A stretch of 64,000 nucleotides of DNA from Triglochin maritima (taxonomy: Eukaryota > Streptophyta > Magnoliopsida > Alismatales > Juncaginaceae). A program made the position numbers and the translations under genes. This document shows, in pieces, positions 42,342 through 53,051 of the stretch. The notes below the pieces were generated by a model, which made no database searches, was not told where the DNA came from, and saw nothing but the letters and a program-made list of their open reading frames with translations. The stretch spans positions 29,347,741-29,411,740 of the forward strand of contig OY821782.1 in assembly GCA_963682175.1 (NCBI GenBank). Reading direction: 5' to 3'. Numbering within the stretch: position 1 is the first letter of the stretch; every line of letters begins with the position of its first letter.

Positions 42342-43130
42342 TCATACATTTTCCTTCGTTGCCTTTGCAAATAAGAGGACATCATCAACAAATAGCAAGT
42401 GCGATACCGGAACATCTCTACAAGTAAGTGACTGAATACGTCCATCCATAACCACCTTCTTCACCATCTCACTCAAAACCTCCATACCCATGACAAACAA
42501 GTAGGGAGCCAATGGATCACCTTGTCTCAAGCCATTTCTTGCCACAAAAGAGGTGTAGTTAGCACCATTAACCGTTACCACAAAGGAAGCTTTAACACAA
42601 TTCATGATTAGCCTCCTCCACTTATTTTGGAAGCCAAATCTGAGCACCACTATGTCTAGAAAAGCCCACGAGATGGAGTCATAGGCTTTTCGGATATCAA
42701 GCTTTATACTCATTCGTCCCTTCCCTTTGTCGAGATGAAGGTTATGGCATAGTTCATGTGCAAGTAGAATATTGTCCCCAATCCTCATTCCTTTGACAAA
42801 TGTGCTTTGACTCTCCCCAATGAGACGTGGTAGCAGCCCCTTCAAGTGGTTTGCAAGTACTTTGGATGTGAATCTATAGGTCATGTTGCACAGCGCTATG
42901 GGTCGATAATCCTCCACCAAAAGTGGTGCTTTTTTCTTTGGGACGATCGTGATCGAGGTCGAATTCCATTGGGCCAGCACCTTCCCACTTTCTAGGCAAG
43001 AGCTCATGGCTTTAAACACATCTCTCTTGATGAGCTCCCATGCGGCTTTGAAGAACTTTGCATTGAAACCATTGGGTCCCGTTGCTTTATCAACATTTGC
43101 GTTCAACACCACAACTTCTAGCTTCGTCAT
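42342..43130 (-). pseudogene. LINE 2 ORF2 reverse transcriptase domain
   Basis: A 262-codon open stretch on the minus strand without stops: KATGPNGFNAKFFKAAWEL, VPKKKAPLLVEDYRPIALC, LLPRLIGESQSTFVKGMRI, MSIKLDIRKAYDSISW, GLRQGDPLAPYLFVMGMEVL and HLLFVDDVLLFAKA (catalytic FVDD near 42385-42396). It is the best preserved coding block of either LINE. The flanking ORF2 parts are broken, so it is scored as part of a pseudogene. Confidence 0.85.
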
Positions 43131-43890
43131 GTCAAGTTGTCGTGTTAGCTCATCCCCTTCCGCCGGTAGAATTTGTGGTAGGATGATGGAGGGGGAAGGG
43201 GTGTAACCTGCAAATCATTAGCGAACAAATTAGCATAAAAACGTCGGAAGGCATCCCGGATCTCTCCCTCCTCTTCCACGAAGGTGGCACCCTCACACAC
43301 TCATCTCGCTTGGTTGGTGCCTCTCCTCACTCTAAGATGTGCATGGAAAAACCTAGTGTTTTGATCCCCCTCTTTTAGTCACTTTACTCTTGATTTTTGT
43401 CGAATGATGGACTCCTCCCAAGCAACTGTCCGTGCAAGGCACTCCTTTCCTGCCCCCTCAGCAAGGGAGTGCTCACAATCCTGTGGGTGGACCACCCTTT
43501 GTTTGCTCACTTCCTCAAGTGCAGCATGGGCCTCTCCCACCTTTTGAGTACGTTTCCAAACTTTGATGCACTCCACCAGATAAGCCTCTTCTTGACTTTG
43601 TTCAGCTTGGCTACCACCCGAAACATGGGAGTTCCCCTCACATACTTGGTACAAGCTCTTCCTACTATTTCACGAAATTCCTCATGTTCAACGCAATGGT
43701 TTTCGAATCGGAACATCTTCTTCTTTCGCCTTTCGTTTTCTTCCGTCTTCATAATGAGCGTTGTGTGATCACTTAGGTCTTTTTCACCAACAAGATAGTA
43801 AGATTCCGGGAACAACTCAAGCCATGCATTATTTATTAGGATCCGGTCAATCCTCGTCTCAATACATGCACTTCCATCGGATGAGTTTGA
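43131..43890 (-). pseudogene. LINE 2 ORF2, end of endonuclease and linker
   Basis: Reads EMFPESYYLVGEKDLSDH-like sequence (43750-43890) with the final endonuclease SDH, then KMFRFENHCVEHEEFREIVG and KVKKRLIWWSASKFGNVLKR in one frame, and the shifted QKSRVK / EGDQNTRFFHAHL region near 43330-43390. Frameshifts near 43500 and 43300. Confidence 0.6.
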
Positions 43891-44441
43891 CTACGTGAAC
43901 TCACCACCGGTGGATGGCATCTCAAGGAGCTGAAGTGCATCAATGCACTCATTGAATTCCAACATAGAAATCTCATTTCCAGAAGCACCTCCATGTTTCT
44001 CACTCGCCCTTTGGATGAAATTGAAGTCTCCCCCCACTATCCACAACCTTGATGCAAGTGGTGCCACTTGAATAATATCATTCCATAATTCTATCCTATC
44101 CACATGCCCATTTTCCCCGTAGATCGCCGTGAAATCAAACTCGGTTTCGTCCCTTCTTAGGCAGGCCTTGAAGTGGAGTAATTGCGATGTTTCAAAGGTA
44201 ATGCTCATATCCATTATTTGATCATTCGAAAGCACTAAAATCCTCCAGAGTCTACAATCAAACTATTCGACATCCAAGCATGAGGCCAAATCGCTTGTTT
44301 GAAATGTTCAATCTTTTTGTGCTTAACCTTATGCTCCACAATACACACCACATCCAGGTTTACCTCCTTTCTACGACCCCTTATCATTAGTGCATGACCA
44401 GGTCCATTTGTGCCGCGCACATTCCACACTAGGATCTTCAT
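43891..44441 (-). pseudogene. LINE 2 ORF2, AP-endonuclease domain
   Basis: Begins at ATG 44441 (MKILVWNVRGTNGPGHALMI), with CIVEHKVKHKKIEHFK (catalytic Glu), then after a stop at 44235 TAIYGENGHVDRIELWNDI and LWIVGGDFNFIQRASEKHGG (GGDFN). The stop falls just after the stretch VDSGGF. This domain nicks the target DNA. Same layout as copy 1. Confidence 0.8.
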
Positions 44442-45883
44442 GGGTTCAAAGGTGCGGGGTGACCCCCTTCACCTCCACACGAGACGGTTGTGCTACTAAT
44501 TTTCCTCCCAGAGCGCCTAAGTGTGGGTTGTGGAAAGCTTACTTTCTTCACGCATGTCTCCCTCTCTTATTCACCACCCATCCCCGAATGCAGCCCACGC
44601 CCAAGTATCTCAAATCTCCCCCGACTTTGTGTTGCTATTTGCTGCATAGGTTCCTTTCCATGTGCCACTCTCGAGGGAGAAGCCCAACCCGTCTCCTCAT
44701 GAACCAAAGAGGCAAGCCCACTTGGTTCATTGTCCCCATCTTTGGAGATGCATTCCCTTACCTCATTCCCTTTAAGCTACCCCCTTCATCCATTTGTGTT
44801 TCCATCAGTTTGCCCATGTTGGTGTCCCCATGACTCGCCTCCTCCACACAAACGCCCTCTTCTTCACACATATGTTGTGTTTCCTTTCCATGCACAATAC
44901 CCATTTTCCCACTCAATTCAATTTGAGTATCCTCCACTAAGTGACCCCCAAACATATCCACATGGTCCCCCACTTTGTCTTTACTAAAAGACCCCTCTTC
45001 TTCACGCATATATATGGTATTTCCATTCCATGCACAAAATCCATTTCACTTTGCCCACTCATTTCAATTTGAGTATCCTCCACTAAGTGGCCCCCAAGCA
45101 TATCCACATGTTCCCCCACTTTATCTTTACCAAAGGAGCTATGCCTATCCTCATTTCCCCAAGAATGTGTACAACACTCAAGTCTCTTCTCATTGGCTGG
45201 TCCGAAAAATACGTGTAGCACTTTTCCCACCCACTTCCATTTGCTTCTTTGGTCCACCAATAGACTCCCTTCTTTGTGCACCCTTGTTTGAAACCATTGG
45301 ATATGTTGGGAGGCCATCCATTTTGTACTCACAAACATGTTGTCCCTTGCCACATGGCGTGTCCTCATTTGCTCCCTCCAAAATTGTTGAGGAGCAAAAA
45401 TGATCATTTAACCTATTGCCTTCCATTTCTGCCTCGTCACATGTACTTTCACATGGCATCTCCCCATTTGCACCTCCATCCACCGCATCTCCTCCATCCT
45501 CCACTTCATCATCCCTTCCACATTCTCCACTCTCCATTTCTCTTCGGTCAGCCACTTCCACAACCGAGGCTACCTTCTTTCCTTCACCCTCCAAGCGCTT
45601 GCTCGACCCGTCCAAACTTCTTTCCTTTGCTTGTACATTTCTAGCCTTGCCTTGACGAACTTCAACCCATTGCTCAGCTCTCTCGTTTTGCACCCCAACG
45701 TCCTTCTTTGGGGCTACTTGTCTCCTTGGGCACTTCTCCATAATATGACCAAACTCCTAACAATCCACGCAATACCCGGGTATCCATTCATACTCCACTT
45801 TTACTCGATGTGTGCCAGCCTCTTCCACTTGAACCTCCACCCAACTCGGATAGGTGAAGTCATGGTCCACTTCGACGCATACC
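44442..45883 (-). pseudogene. LINE 2 ORF1 tail, low complexity
   Basis: Minus-strand Glu/Gly/Lys-rich coding traces (45190-45741 and 44758-45407), including MEKCPRRQVAPKKDVGVQ right after the zinc knuckle CxxCx4GHxxEKCPR region near 45760. A direct duplication of about 150-170 bp is visible: ttcaatttgagtatcctcc recurs at about 44919 and 45064. Confidence 0.55.
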
Positions 45884-46569
45884 CTAGCATAGGCCAATCT
45901 CCTCCCCGAAGCAGTTTGCTCGATCATCCATGTATAACGGCCTCTCGAGGACGCTTACAATGTTGCTCAATGTTCTTTGCGACCAAAATCGGAGGTCAAG
46001 CTCCGAGAGATGAATCCAAATGGGAACCATAGTGATGCTAGCCCTTTTCAGCACCACATTCGGAGCGCATTCTTGCACCACTATGGGGCACCCATGGATA
46101 AACCATGGTCCACCTTCAAGCACACGCTTCCTAACCTCCCCAAGAGTAAACCAGAAGAGGAGGAAGCCTTGACTCCACTTGATGACCTCCATGCCTCCAT
46201 CCAAACCCCCCATCTTGTGGAGTTGCTTCTCAAGTGTTGGCAAATGAGGTTTGAAGGCAATGAAGTAACCAACTAAAACTTTGTCCCATCTCTTCAAAGC
46301 ATCGACTACCTCTTGCTTTGAGCACAAAGCCATCTTATCCACTCCCTTCAAGGCCGGAGGGATGAATTCTAGTGCCGTGGAAGCCCTTGGTCCAGCCTTG
46401 AACAATTCACTCCACTTCCTTGGGGGAGTAGTGACACTCCTTAGATGTGGTGCGTGAACTCCAACCCCTAAGTTTGGGGTTTGGCTTTGCAATGGTGGTG
46501 GATGGGGATCCTCTCTTGCGCCACAATCTCCATCCTCTAGTAGCAAATGTGTAGAACTCAGCTTGGGAT
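45884..46569 (-). pseudogene. LINE 2 ORF1 (DUF4283-like)
   Basis: Minus-strand frame with PPRKWSELFKAGPRASTALE, KRWDKVLVGYFIAFKPHL, WFIHGCPIVVQECAPNVVLK and SELDLRFWSQRTLSNIV, clearly homologous to copy 1 ORF1. The frame extends upstream into the Athila C LTR (antisense), so its apparent N-terminus is an artefact and the true start is lost. The zinc knuckle lies beyond the frame's end near 45750-45800. Confidence 0.75.
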
Positions 46570-47238
46570 TGATTGACATCATTTCATGCTTATATTTGTA
46601 TCTTATATCCATTATCTTACACCTAAGCAATGCTACGTGACGAGTTTTATGTTTGAATTTCAGAAATAAAGAGGTTTGAAGAGAAGAGACATGAAAGGAC
46701 CCAAAAGCAGGGAAAAATGACTTAATTGTGAGACCTGGGGACTAAGATGCAAGGGAGAAGGACCTGAACGTAAGACCGAAGGACCTAAGAGCAAAACAGA
46801 AAACTCCACACCATCATGAGGGAGTATTTTGACAATTCGATTAGGGTCGGAGCTCCAATAAACAAAGTAGATGCATCAAAGACCAACAAACACATCAAGC
46901 AAAGCCCAACATCAAAACCAGACGGATCTGGATCCTGTAGATCGCCAATTAGTGGTCTGGAACAGCCAATTGGCGGTCCGGATATTCCCGGATCCGATGA
47001 AACTTCTAGAGAGCGTGTATTAGATGATGTTTAGGCTATTTTTGGTATTTGTTTAGTCCCACATCCGGGGATTGTCCCGGATTACCTTTTTCTATGGCTA
47101 TAAATAGAACTCTCCCTCCTGTCATGTAATCAATCTCCCACTTTGGTGGCCATCTTCCCTACTAAGAGTGAAGTCTTGAAGCAAAACTCTGGTGGAGGAA
47201 GGGCTGCTTGTATTGAATGAGTTAATAATAGATGTTTT
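46570..47238 (+). mobile_element. Athila C 5' LTR, truncated
   Basis: Starts TGATTGACATC within the LINE 2 5' end. Contains two ccaatt-centred palindromic units (46939-46979) and a TATA box at 47099. At 47239 it is cut by a fragment of copia family 1 LTR; the R-U5 part and primer site are missing. Confidence 0.85.
47099..47106 (+). promoter_or_regulatory. TATA box of Athila C LTR
   Basis: tataaata in ctatggctataaatagaac, same context as in A. Confidence 0.55.
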
Positions 47239-47409
47239 TGTTGCCTTTTTGGCCTTAATCTATGTTTTGATGATTTAATTAACCTAATCTTAATTATGAT
47301 CATGTAGAGTAGCACACATATTGCATTGCATATATATTGCTTTGTGCCAACCTCTACAGGTGATCAAGACTCAAGGAAGAAAGGAAAACAAGTCAAGACA
47401 TGTAATCAC
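47239..47409 (+). mobile_element. Filler: start of a copia family 1 LTR
   Basis: TGTTGCCTTTTTGGCC to aagtcaagacatgtaatca matches the reverse complement of 5590-5768 along its length. It begins exactly at the LTR's TG. It joins the Athila leader through a shared atca, pointing to repair or recombination that used microhomology. Confidence 0.75.
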
Positions 47410-47900
47410 CCTTTCCTTGGCCTTAAAAGATAAGGTGGGGGATTTCATCACCCTTTCCTTGGCCCCAAAAATCACTCTTAATCAAGCCTTAACTAAAAGC
47501 AAGTAGATATTGGCCCTAAGGATTGTGGACGCACTAGGAGAGTAATCTGGTTGAGACTGTCATGACCTGATCGGCGTTGCCTACCTTGTCGATAGTAGGA
47601 GGTACTGGATCTCTGGATCTGGTATCACTTGCTGGGCATTGTGGTCCTCGTTGTAGGGAGTTGAGGCGTGTCAAGGCTAGTGACCTCGAAGTTAGGCGTC
47701 GTCTAGCCTAAGGACCCATAACTTAAGTTGTTTCGGTCATGCTTGCTAGTTAGGTTTCTACCTGATCCTACTACCCACGTTAGATCTAAGGATTCTTCCC
47801 TCCTCATCTGAGTCCTCTCTTCATCTATTCTCTATGTGTAGTCTCCTCCTCTGAGTACACATTCTGTTGTGTGTTGTTTAGAGTCGAGTCGAGCATTTTT
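47410..47900 (+). other. Athila C leader
   Basis: Matches the leader of D and A (gataaggtgggggatttcat, ggacgcactaggagag). caccctttccttggcc appears twice (47407 and 47450), a short local duplication. No primer site remains upstream. Confidence 0.7.
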
Positions 47901-49558
47901 ATGCGAGGTTGGGCTCGTTCTGGTGAGAGTGCTCGATTAGAGAGAGTGCATATTTCTGAGATGGACGGTCTTGGTGATCGACCATCTCCGCCTCGTGCTC
48001 CTTTGGAGCAAGAGACCGAGTCGTCTCGTGGTGGCGAGGGAGACCGGCTTCCATACATGGATTACATCGGTCTGCTCCCACCACCACGTAGACCTCCTCC
48101 TCCTCCTCCTCTGATTCAAGAGGAAGGGAGATTCGGTCAGGATCGGGTTCTTGGTGCACCACCACCTTTAGCTCGACAGGATAGACCGATGACTTTGTGG
48201 GAACGGACCCATCCTGTTCGGGCCGCGCAACCTTCTTGCATAGTTCTTCCCCCTGCTCGCGGGAACAACTATGAGCTGAAACCTCAATATGTGAGCATGC
48301 TTCCAACCTTTACTGCCAATAAGGAGGATCCGTATATTTTTATACGCGAATTCGAGGAAGTATGCTCCATGTTCAAGCTTCAACAACTTGACGAGGATTC
48401 AGTCCGGTTGAGGATGATTTCTTTCGCGTTGAAGGATAACGCGAAGAAATGGATGTACAGCCTCCCGGCGAGCTCCATTCGGTCTTGGGATGACATTGTG
48501 ACCGTATTTCTGAAGAGATCTTTCCCTCAAAGGAAAACTCAACAGATACGGCACAAGATACATCAAATGTATCAAACTGAGACCGAATCTTTTCATGCTT
48601 TCTTTGAGAGGTTCAAGGACCTTCTCCAGCAGTGCCCTCATCATGGACTTGAGCTATGGCAGCTGTGCTAAATTGTTTATGAGGGCATCAACTACAACAC
48701 CCGCACATTGTTGGAGTCGATGTGTCAGGGTGACTTCCAAATGAAACCCATCGAGGAGCCATGAGACACTTTTGAGTCCATGGTTGAACGTACCTTCGAG
48801 TGGGACACCATGAGAGAGCCACCAGCAGCCAGGTCTTCTGGTCGGGCTGGATCATATCATGTCGAGTCAACTATCTCGTCTGAGGCGAAATTGGCTGCTC
48901 TCATGCGTAGGATTGAGAGTTTAGAGTTGGACCGAGCTCCTGTAGCTCAGGTCGCTACTCCTGGGTGTAGTAGGTGTGGACTTACGGGCCATGATGACTT
49001 GGAGTGCGCCAACGCTCCAAGAGACACTAAGCATGTGAATGCGATGTATCAATAGAGGCCCCATAATGACCCGTACAGTCACTCCTACAACCTGGGATGG
49101 CGTAACCATCCTAACTTCTCTTGGGGGCCTAGTGGGGGTAACGGTCAGAGCTCGCACGCTCAACCTCCACCTTATCAACCTCCACGCTCATCGGTTACCT
49201 ACCAACCCCCACATCAAAGGTCTCAGCACCATAATTACCAACTTGCTCATGCCTCATCGTCTGGTTATTCCAACCAGACTCCACCACCTCAGCGGGTTGA
49301 CCCCAAGGACCCTTCTTGTGATCCGACCCTTCAAGTGTTGCAAAGTACAGTCAAGGCTTTGGAAATGCAAGTTAGTCAGTTGGCTCATCAATTCCATGAA
49401 CGCGAGAAGGGTCAGTTCCCGAGTCAACCTGTGGTAAATCCGAGGGGTCAACCAGCTCATGCTAGGCAGAATGTACACAATGTTGAAAGTGACCCTTCCC
49501 AACATGCCAATGTTGTCCATACCTTGAGATCGGGAAGGGTTGTCGAGACTTCCTAGGA
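47901..49558 (+). pseudogene. Athila C gag, several in-frame stops
   Basis: First ATG 47901 (MRGWARSGESARLERV). Capsid domain: YVSMLPTFTANKEDPYIFI, MFKLQQLDEDSVRLR, LKDNAKKWMYSL, VFLKRSFPQRKTQQIRHK, TESFHAFFERFKDLLQQCP. TAA at 48669 follows ELWQLC; a stop at about 48762 follows. MVERTFEWDTM starts the next part, with ALMRRIESLEL and the intact knuckle CSRCGLTGHDDLEC (about 48964-49005). A stop at 49054 and a frame change lead to the Pro/Gln-rich tail, then VSQLAHQFHEREKGQ and LRSGRVVETS ending at TAG 49554. Same layout as gag of A and E. Confidence 0.85.
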
Positions 49559-50219
49559 GAGTCTTGAGCCTGTCAAGGAACCTAATTCTGAGACTCCTCC
49601 TCGTGATTCTTATGTCCCCAAGGCACCATTCCCTCATAGGTTGACTAAAAAATGTGATGAGCATTGGGACAAGATCGTTGAGGTACTTAGGCAAGTCAAG
49701 GTGAACATCCCGTTGTTCGACGTTGTTCAAGAAATGCCACCATATGGCAAGTTCCTCAAGGACCTTTGCACCACTAAGAGAAAAACAAATGTTCCCAAAA
49801 AGGCCTTTTTGGCCGCCAATGTGAGCTCAATATTGACACAACCCATGAATGTCAAGTACAAGGACCCAGGTTGTCCAACTGTCTCTTGCATGATTTGGAA
49901 TGTGACAATCTCTCAACCTCTATTGGATTTGGGGGCATCTGTGAATCTCCTGCCTTACTCTGTCTATGTCAACCTTGGAATAGGCGATCTTAAACCAACG
50001 AGGACAACCCTCCAGTTGGCTGATAGAACCGTCAAGATTTCACGAGGGAGTGTGGAGGATGTCCTTATCAAAGTGGGTGAGTTCGTATTTCCAGTTGATT
50101 TCATCATCTTTTTAGGGGATAATGAGACCTTGCCACTCATTATTTCTTCTGATCTTGCACAAGATCAAGAGGTTGCCCTCAAAAGAGTACTCTTTGAAAA
50201 CAAAGAGGCAATCGGGTAG
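49559..50219 (+). pseudogene. Athila C protease region
   Basis: Reads APFPHRLTKKCDEHWDKI, EVLRQVKVNIPLFDVVQE, TKRKTNVPKKAFLAANVSS, and the retropepsin-like core LLDLGASVNLLPYSVYV (about 49920-49970), then VLIKVGEFVFPVDFII. Compared with E (60610-61458 minus), the flap end and a linker of more than 100 residues are deleted near 50105, joining directly to LPLIISSDLAQDQEVALK. TAG at 50217 replaces the Trp codon seen in E. Confidence 0.8.
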
Positions 50220-51194
50220 TCCTTGAAAGATATCAAGGGAATTAGCCCTGGTATTATTCAGCATCGGATCCACATGGAAGAGGATTCTAGGCCCCGCAGG
50301 GACCCACAACGGAGATTGAATCCTGTACTGAAAGAAGCCGTCCGAAAGGAGGTTCTTAAGTGCTTGGATCATGGCATAATCTATCCTATCTCTTATAGTT
50401 CGTGGATGAGTCATGTCCATGTGGTTCCCAAGAAGTCAGGCGTGACGGTTGTGGAGAATGAGCATAATAAGCTTATCCCGACACGCCTGCAAACTGGCTG
50501 GCGAATTTGAGTTGATTATCGCAAGCTCAATGCGGCAACAGGGAAAGAACATTTCCCGTTGCCATTCATTGATCAGATGTTGGAAAGGTTGGCCGGACAT
50601 GAGTATTATTGTTTTCTTGATGGATACTCCGGTTACAACCAAATTCCCATCGCCCCCGAGGATCAAGAGAAAACCACATTTACTTGTCCCTTTGGCACGT
50701 TTGCCTACCGTCGCATGCCCTTTGGGTTATGTAATGCGCCGGCAACGTTTCAAAGGTGTATGATCAGCATCTTCTCCGATATGGTTGAGCGTTTCCTTGA
50801 GATCTTCATGGACGACTTTTCCATAATTGGCGCTTCCTTTGATGAGTGCCTTCATCACTTGAGCCTTGTCCTCAAGCGATGCTGTGAGAAGAACCTCGCT
50901 CTCAATTGGGAGAAATGTCACTTCATGGTGAAGCGAGGGATTGTACTTGGACATGTGGTCTCAAGTAGGGGAATTGAGGTCGATCCCGCCAAAGTGGGTC
51001 TTATTGCTAATCTCCCACCGCTACGTAATGTGAAGGATATCCGTGCCTTTTCGGGGCATGCTGGATTCTATCGGCGGTTCATTCGGGATTTTAGCAAAAT
51101 TGCTCGACCTCTCACCGCCTTGTTGGCTAAGGATGCCATTTTTGAGTTCACACCGGATTGCCACCATGCCTTTTTGACCAGAAGAAAGAGTTGA
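50220..51194 (+). pseudogene. Athila C reverse transcriptase
   Basis: RVT_1 landmarks: HRIHMEEDSRP, SSWMSHVHVVPKKSGVTVV, a stop at 50508, then VDYRKLNAATGKEHFPLPF, IDQMLERLAGHEYYCFLDGY, FGTFAYRRMPFGLCNAPATF, and catalytic FMDDFS at 50805-50822. The connection continues (EKCHFMVKRGIVLGHVVSS, DIRAFSGHAGFYRRFIRDFS) to FTPDCHHAF, then a frame change near 51170. RT copies the element RNA to DNA in the particle. The stop just before the first palm Asp would end the protein. Confidence 0.85.
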
Positions 51195-51613
51195 CTTCAA
51201 CTCCCATTATTAAGGAACCGGCGTGGACTGAACCCTTTGAGTTAATGTGTGATGCATCTGACTTCGCTGTGGGAGCAGTGCTTGGGCAACGATTGGACAA
51301 ATTGCCTCATGTGATCTACTACGCCAGTAGAACTCTCAATGATGCCCAATTGAACTACACTGTGACCGAGAAGGAATTATTAGCGATCATATTTTCTTTG
51401 GAGAAATTCCGGTCGTACTTGAGATGGATCTTGTTGTTACAAGAATTTGATCTCGAGATTCGGAACAAAAAAGGGTGTGAGAATGTTGTAGCTGACCACT
51501 TGTCTCGTCTAGAGACGACCAACCCACAAGACCAAATTATTGATGACAAATTTCCTGAGAAGCAGTTGTTCACGATCGAAGATAACCCTTGGTTTGCAGA
51601 CATTGTGAACTAG
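51158..51613 (+). pseudogene. Athila C RNase H
   Basis: Reads FDQKKELTSTPIIKEPAWTE, FELMCDASDFAVGAVLGQR (catalytic Asp), VIYYASRTLNDAQLNYTVTE, KELLAIIFSLEKFRSYL, and KGCENVVADHLSRLE, the RT_RNaseH family order. A gap is seen after FRSYL, where the usual segment with the last Asp is shortened to RWILLLQEFDLEIRN. Stop at 51611. It would degrade the RNA in the hybrid. Confidence 0.8.
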
Positions 51614-52430
51614 CTCGTGACCGAGCAACTTCCTGTGGGTTGGTAAAAATCTGACCAAACCAAATTTAGATCTTATCTCAGATTTTTCCACTGGGACGAC
51701 CCCTACCTATTCAAATACTGCTCTGACCAAATTTTTAGGCGGTGCGTCCCAGATACCGAGTTCCAAAGTGTGCTCCATTTCTGCCACTCCGAGGCATGTG
51801 GAGGACACTTTGGAGCAAAAAAAACTGCTGCCAAGGTGCTCCAATCTAGATTCTACTGGCCCTCTCTTTTCAAGGATGCTTACGACTTTTGTAAGCAATG
51901 TGATAGGTGTCAGCGCCTTGGCAGGATTGGTCGACGTGACATGATGCCTTTGCAAAGTGTCCTTGTTGTCGACATCTTCGATGTATGGGGCATCGATTTC
52001 ATGGGTCCCTTCCCGAACTCGTTCGGGAATGTTTACATTCTGGTGGTCGTTGACTATGTGTCTAAGTGGGTTGAGGCTATACCCACAAAGACCAATGACA
52101 ACAAGGTGGTCACCAAATTCTTGAGGTACATTTTTACGCGATTTGGTACTCCTTGTACCATAATCAGCGATAGGGGTACACACTTCTGTAATCGCTCCTT
52201 TGAAGCGCTTATGAGGGAATATTCGATCACCCACAACCTTGCGACCCCATATCATCCGCAAACTAGTGGGCAGGTCAAGTCTTTAACCGTCAATTAAAGA
52301 AAATTCTTGAGAAGACGGTTAATTCCTAGAAGAAGGATTGGTCAACTAAGTTGAATGACACGTTGTGGGCCTTCCGCACCGCGTACAAGACCAATTTAGG
52401 TATGTCCCTATATCAGGTAGTGTACGACAT
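51614..52430 (+). pseudogene. Athila C integrase, catalytic Glu lost, C-terminus cut
   Basis: Zinc-binding HHCC region (LHFCHSEACGGHFG, CKQCDRCQRLGRIGRR at about 51770-51930) and core WGIDFMGPF (Asp 51995), ISDRGTHFC (Asp 52169), TSGQVKSL. The residue 36 positions after the second Asp, at 52277, is Lys where D-35-E requires Glu. A frame change follows at once, then LKKILEKTV, a stop at 52328 and [16 protein letters not shown]. The sequence breaks near 52430 into an LTR of D. This copy could not integrate. Confidence 0.8.
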
Positions 52431-53027
52431 GATGCTCTTGAATGAAGCTTAGCTTATGCTTAGATTAGTGGACTTATTTTATGGGGAATGATAAGGTAAG
52501 GATATGGATGAAATTAATATTGTAAATACAATTCGTAGTGTATGTACTCTTGTTACCTTTACCTTGGTTAATGGCTTGTATGTTTTCATGATATTGGGTT
52601 ATCTTATTTCATGTGGAGGCATAGTAGGGTCAAGTCTTTATACATGAGTTCATTTAGCTTCATTCCAATTATTGTCTTGTATGTTTTAATGATATGATCT
52701 GATCTTATTTCATGTGGAGGCAAAGTTGGATTTAGTTTTATGATTTCATGCAGTACATATTGTGAGGAGCATAATTGAACACACACACACACACATCTTT
52801 ATATTCACACTCTTTTCTCTGCCCCTTATGGGGTTTAGTTTTATTGCTTATCTTCCATTTCCTTTTTGCATTGTAGTGTAGTTTAGTGTAACCAACCTTT
52901 CTCTCCTTTCTTTGCCACTCGCCTTCGCACAAACCTAAAGTCAACACACCTCCCTGTGGATCGACCCGTATTTGCCACCACTTCAACGCGGTCGTGCACT
53001 TGCGGTTTAATTAAAACGAATCAATCA
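52431..53027 (+). mobile_element. Athila D 5' LTR, right part only
   Basis: atgctcttgaatgaa ... AACGAATCAATCA matches 58085-58678. About 825 bp of the left side are absent where it abuts C integrase. Contains an (AC)n run at 52780-52794. Confidence 0.8.
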
Positions 53028-53033
53028 AGTTTT

Positions 53034-53051
53034 TGGCGCCGTTGCGGGGGA
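53034..53051 (+). other. Primer binding site (tRNA-Asp type)
   Basis: tggcgccgttgcggggga, one base from TGGCGCCGTTGCCGGGGA. Confidence 0.85.

Larger units (their letters stand above)
40659..46569 (-). mobile_element. L1-type LINE (copy 2), reverse
   Basis: A 5.9-kb element of the same family as 5888-11772. Its poly(A) tail appears as poly(T) at 40659-40666 with the antisense of ...cctcgaggc next to it. It carries ORF1, ORF1 tail, endonuclease, RT and zf-RVT in order. The 5' end is lost or hidden where the Athila C LTR begins at 46570, and no clear target duplication is visible. It inserted in Athila B. Confidence 0.85.

Noticed and set aside
40659..46569. Target site duplication for LINE 2
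   Set aside because: The sequence left of the poly(T) (aactcccaataccc) has no convincing copy at 46550-46570; the 5' end seems lost.
46570..46630. N-terminal extension of LINE 2 ORF1 (MLRCKIMDIRYKYKHEMM)
   Set aside because: It is the antisense of the Athila C LTR start and not part of the LINE protein.
52780..52794. (AC)n microsatellite as an independent feature
   Set aside because: It is part of the Athila D LTR and recurs at the same place in the 3' LTR (58433); ordinary.
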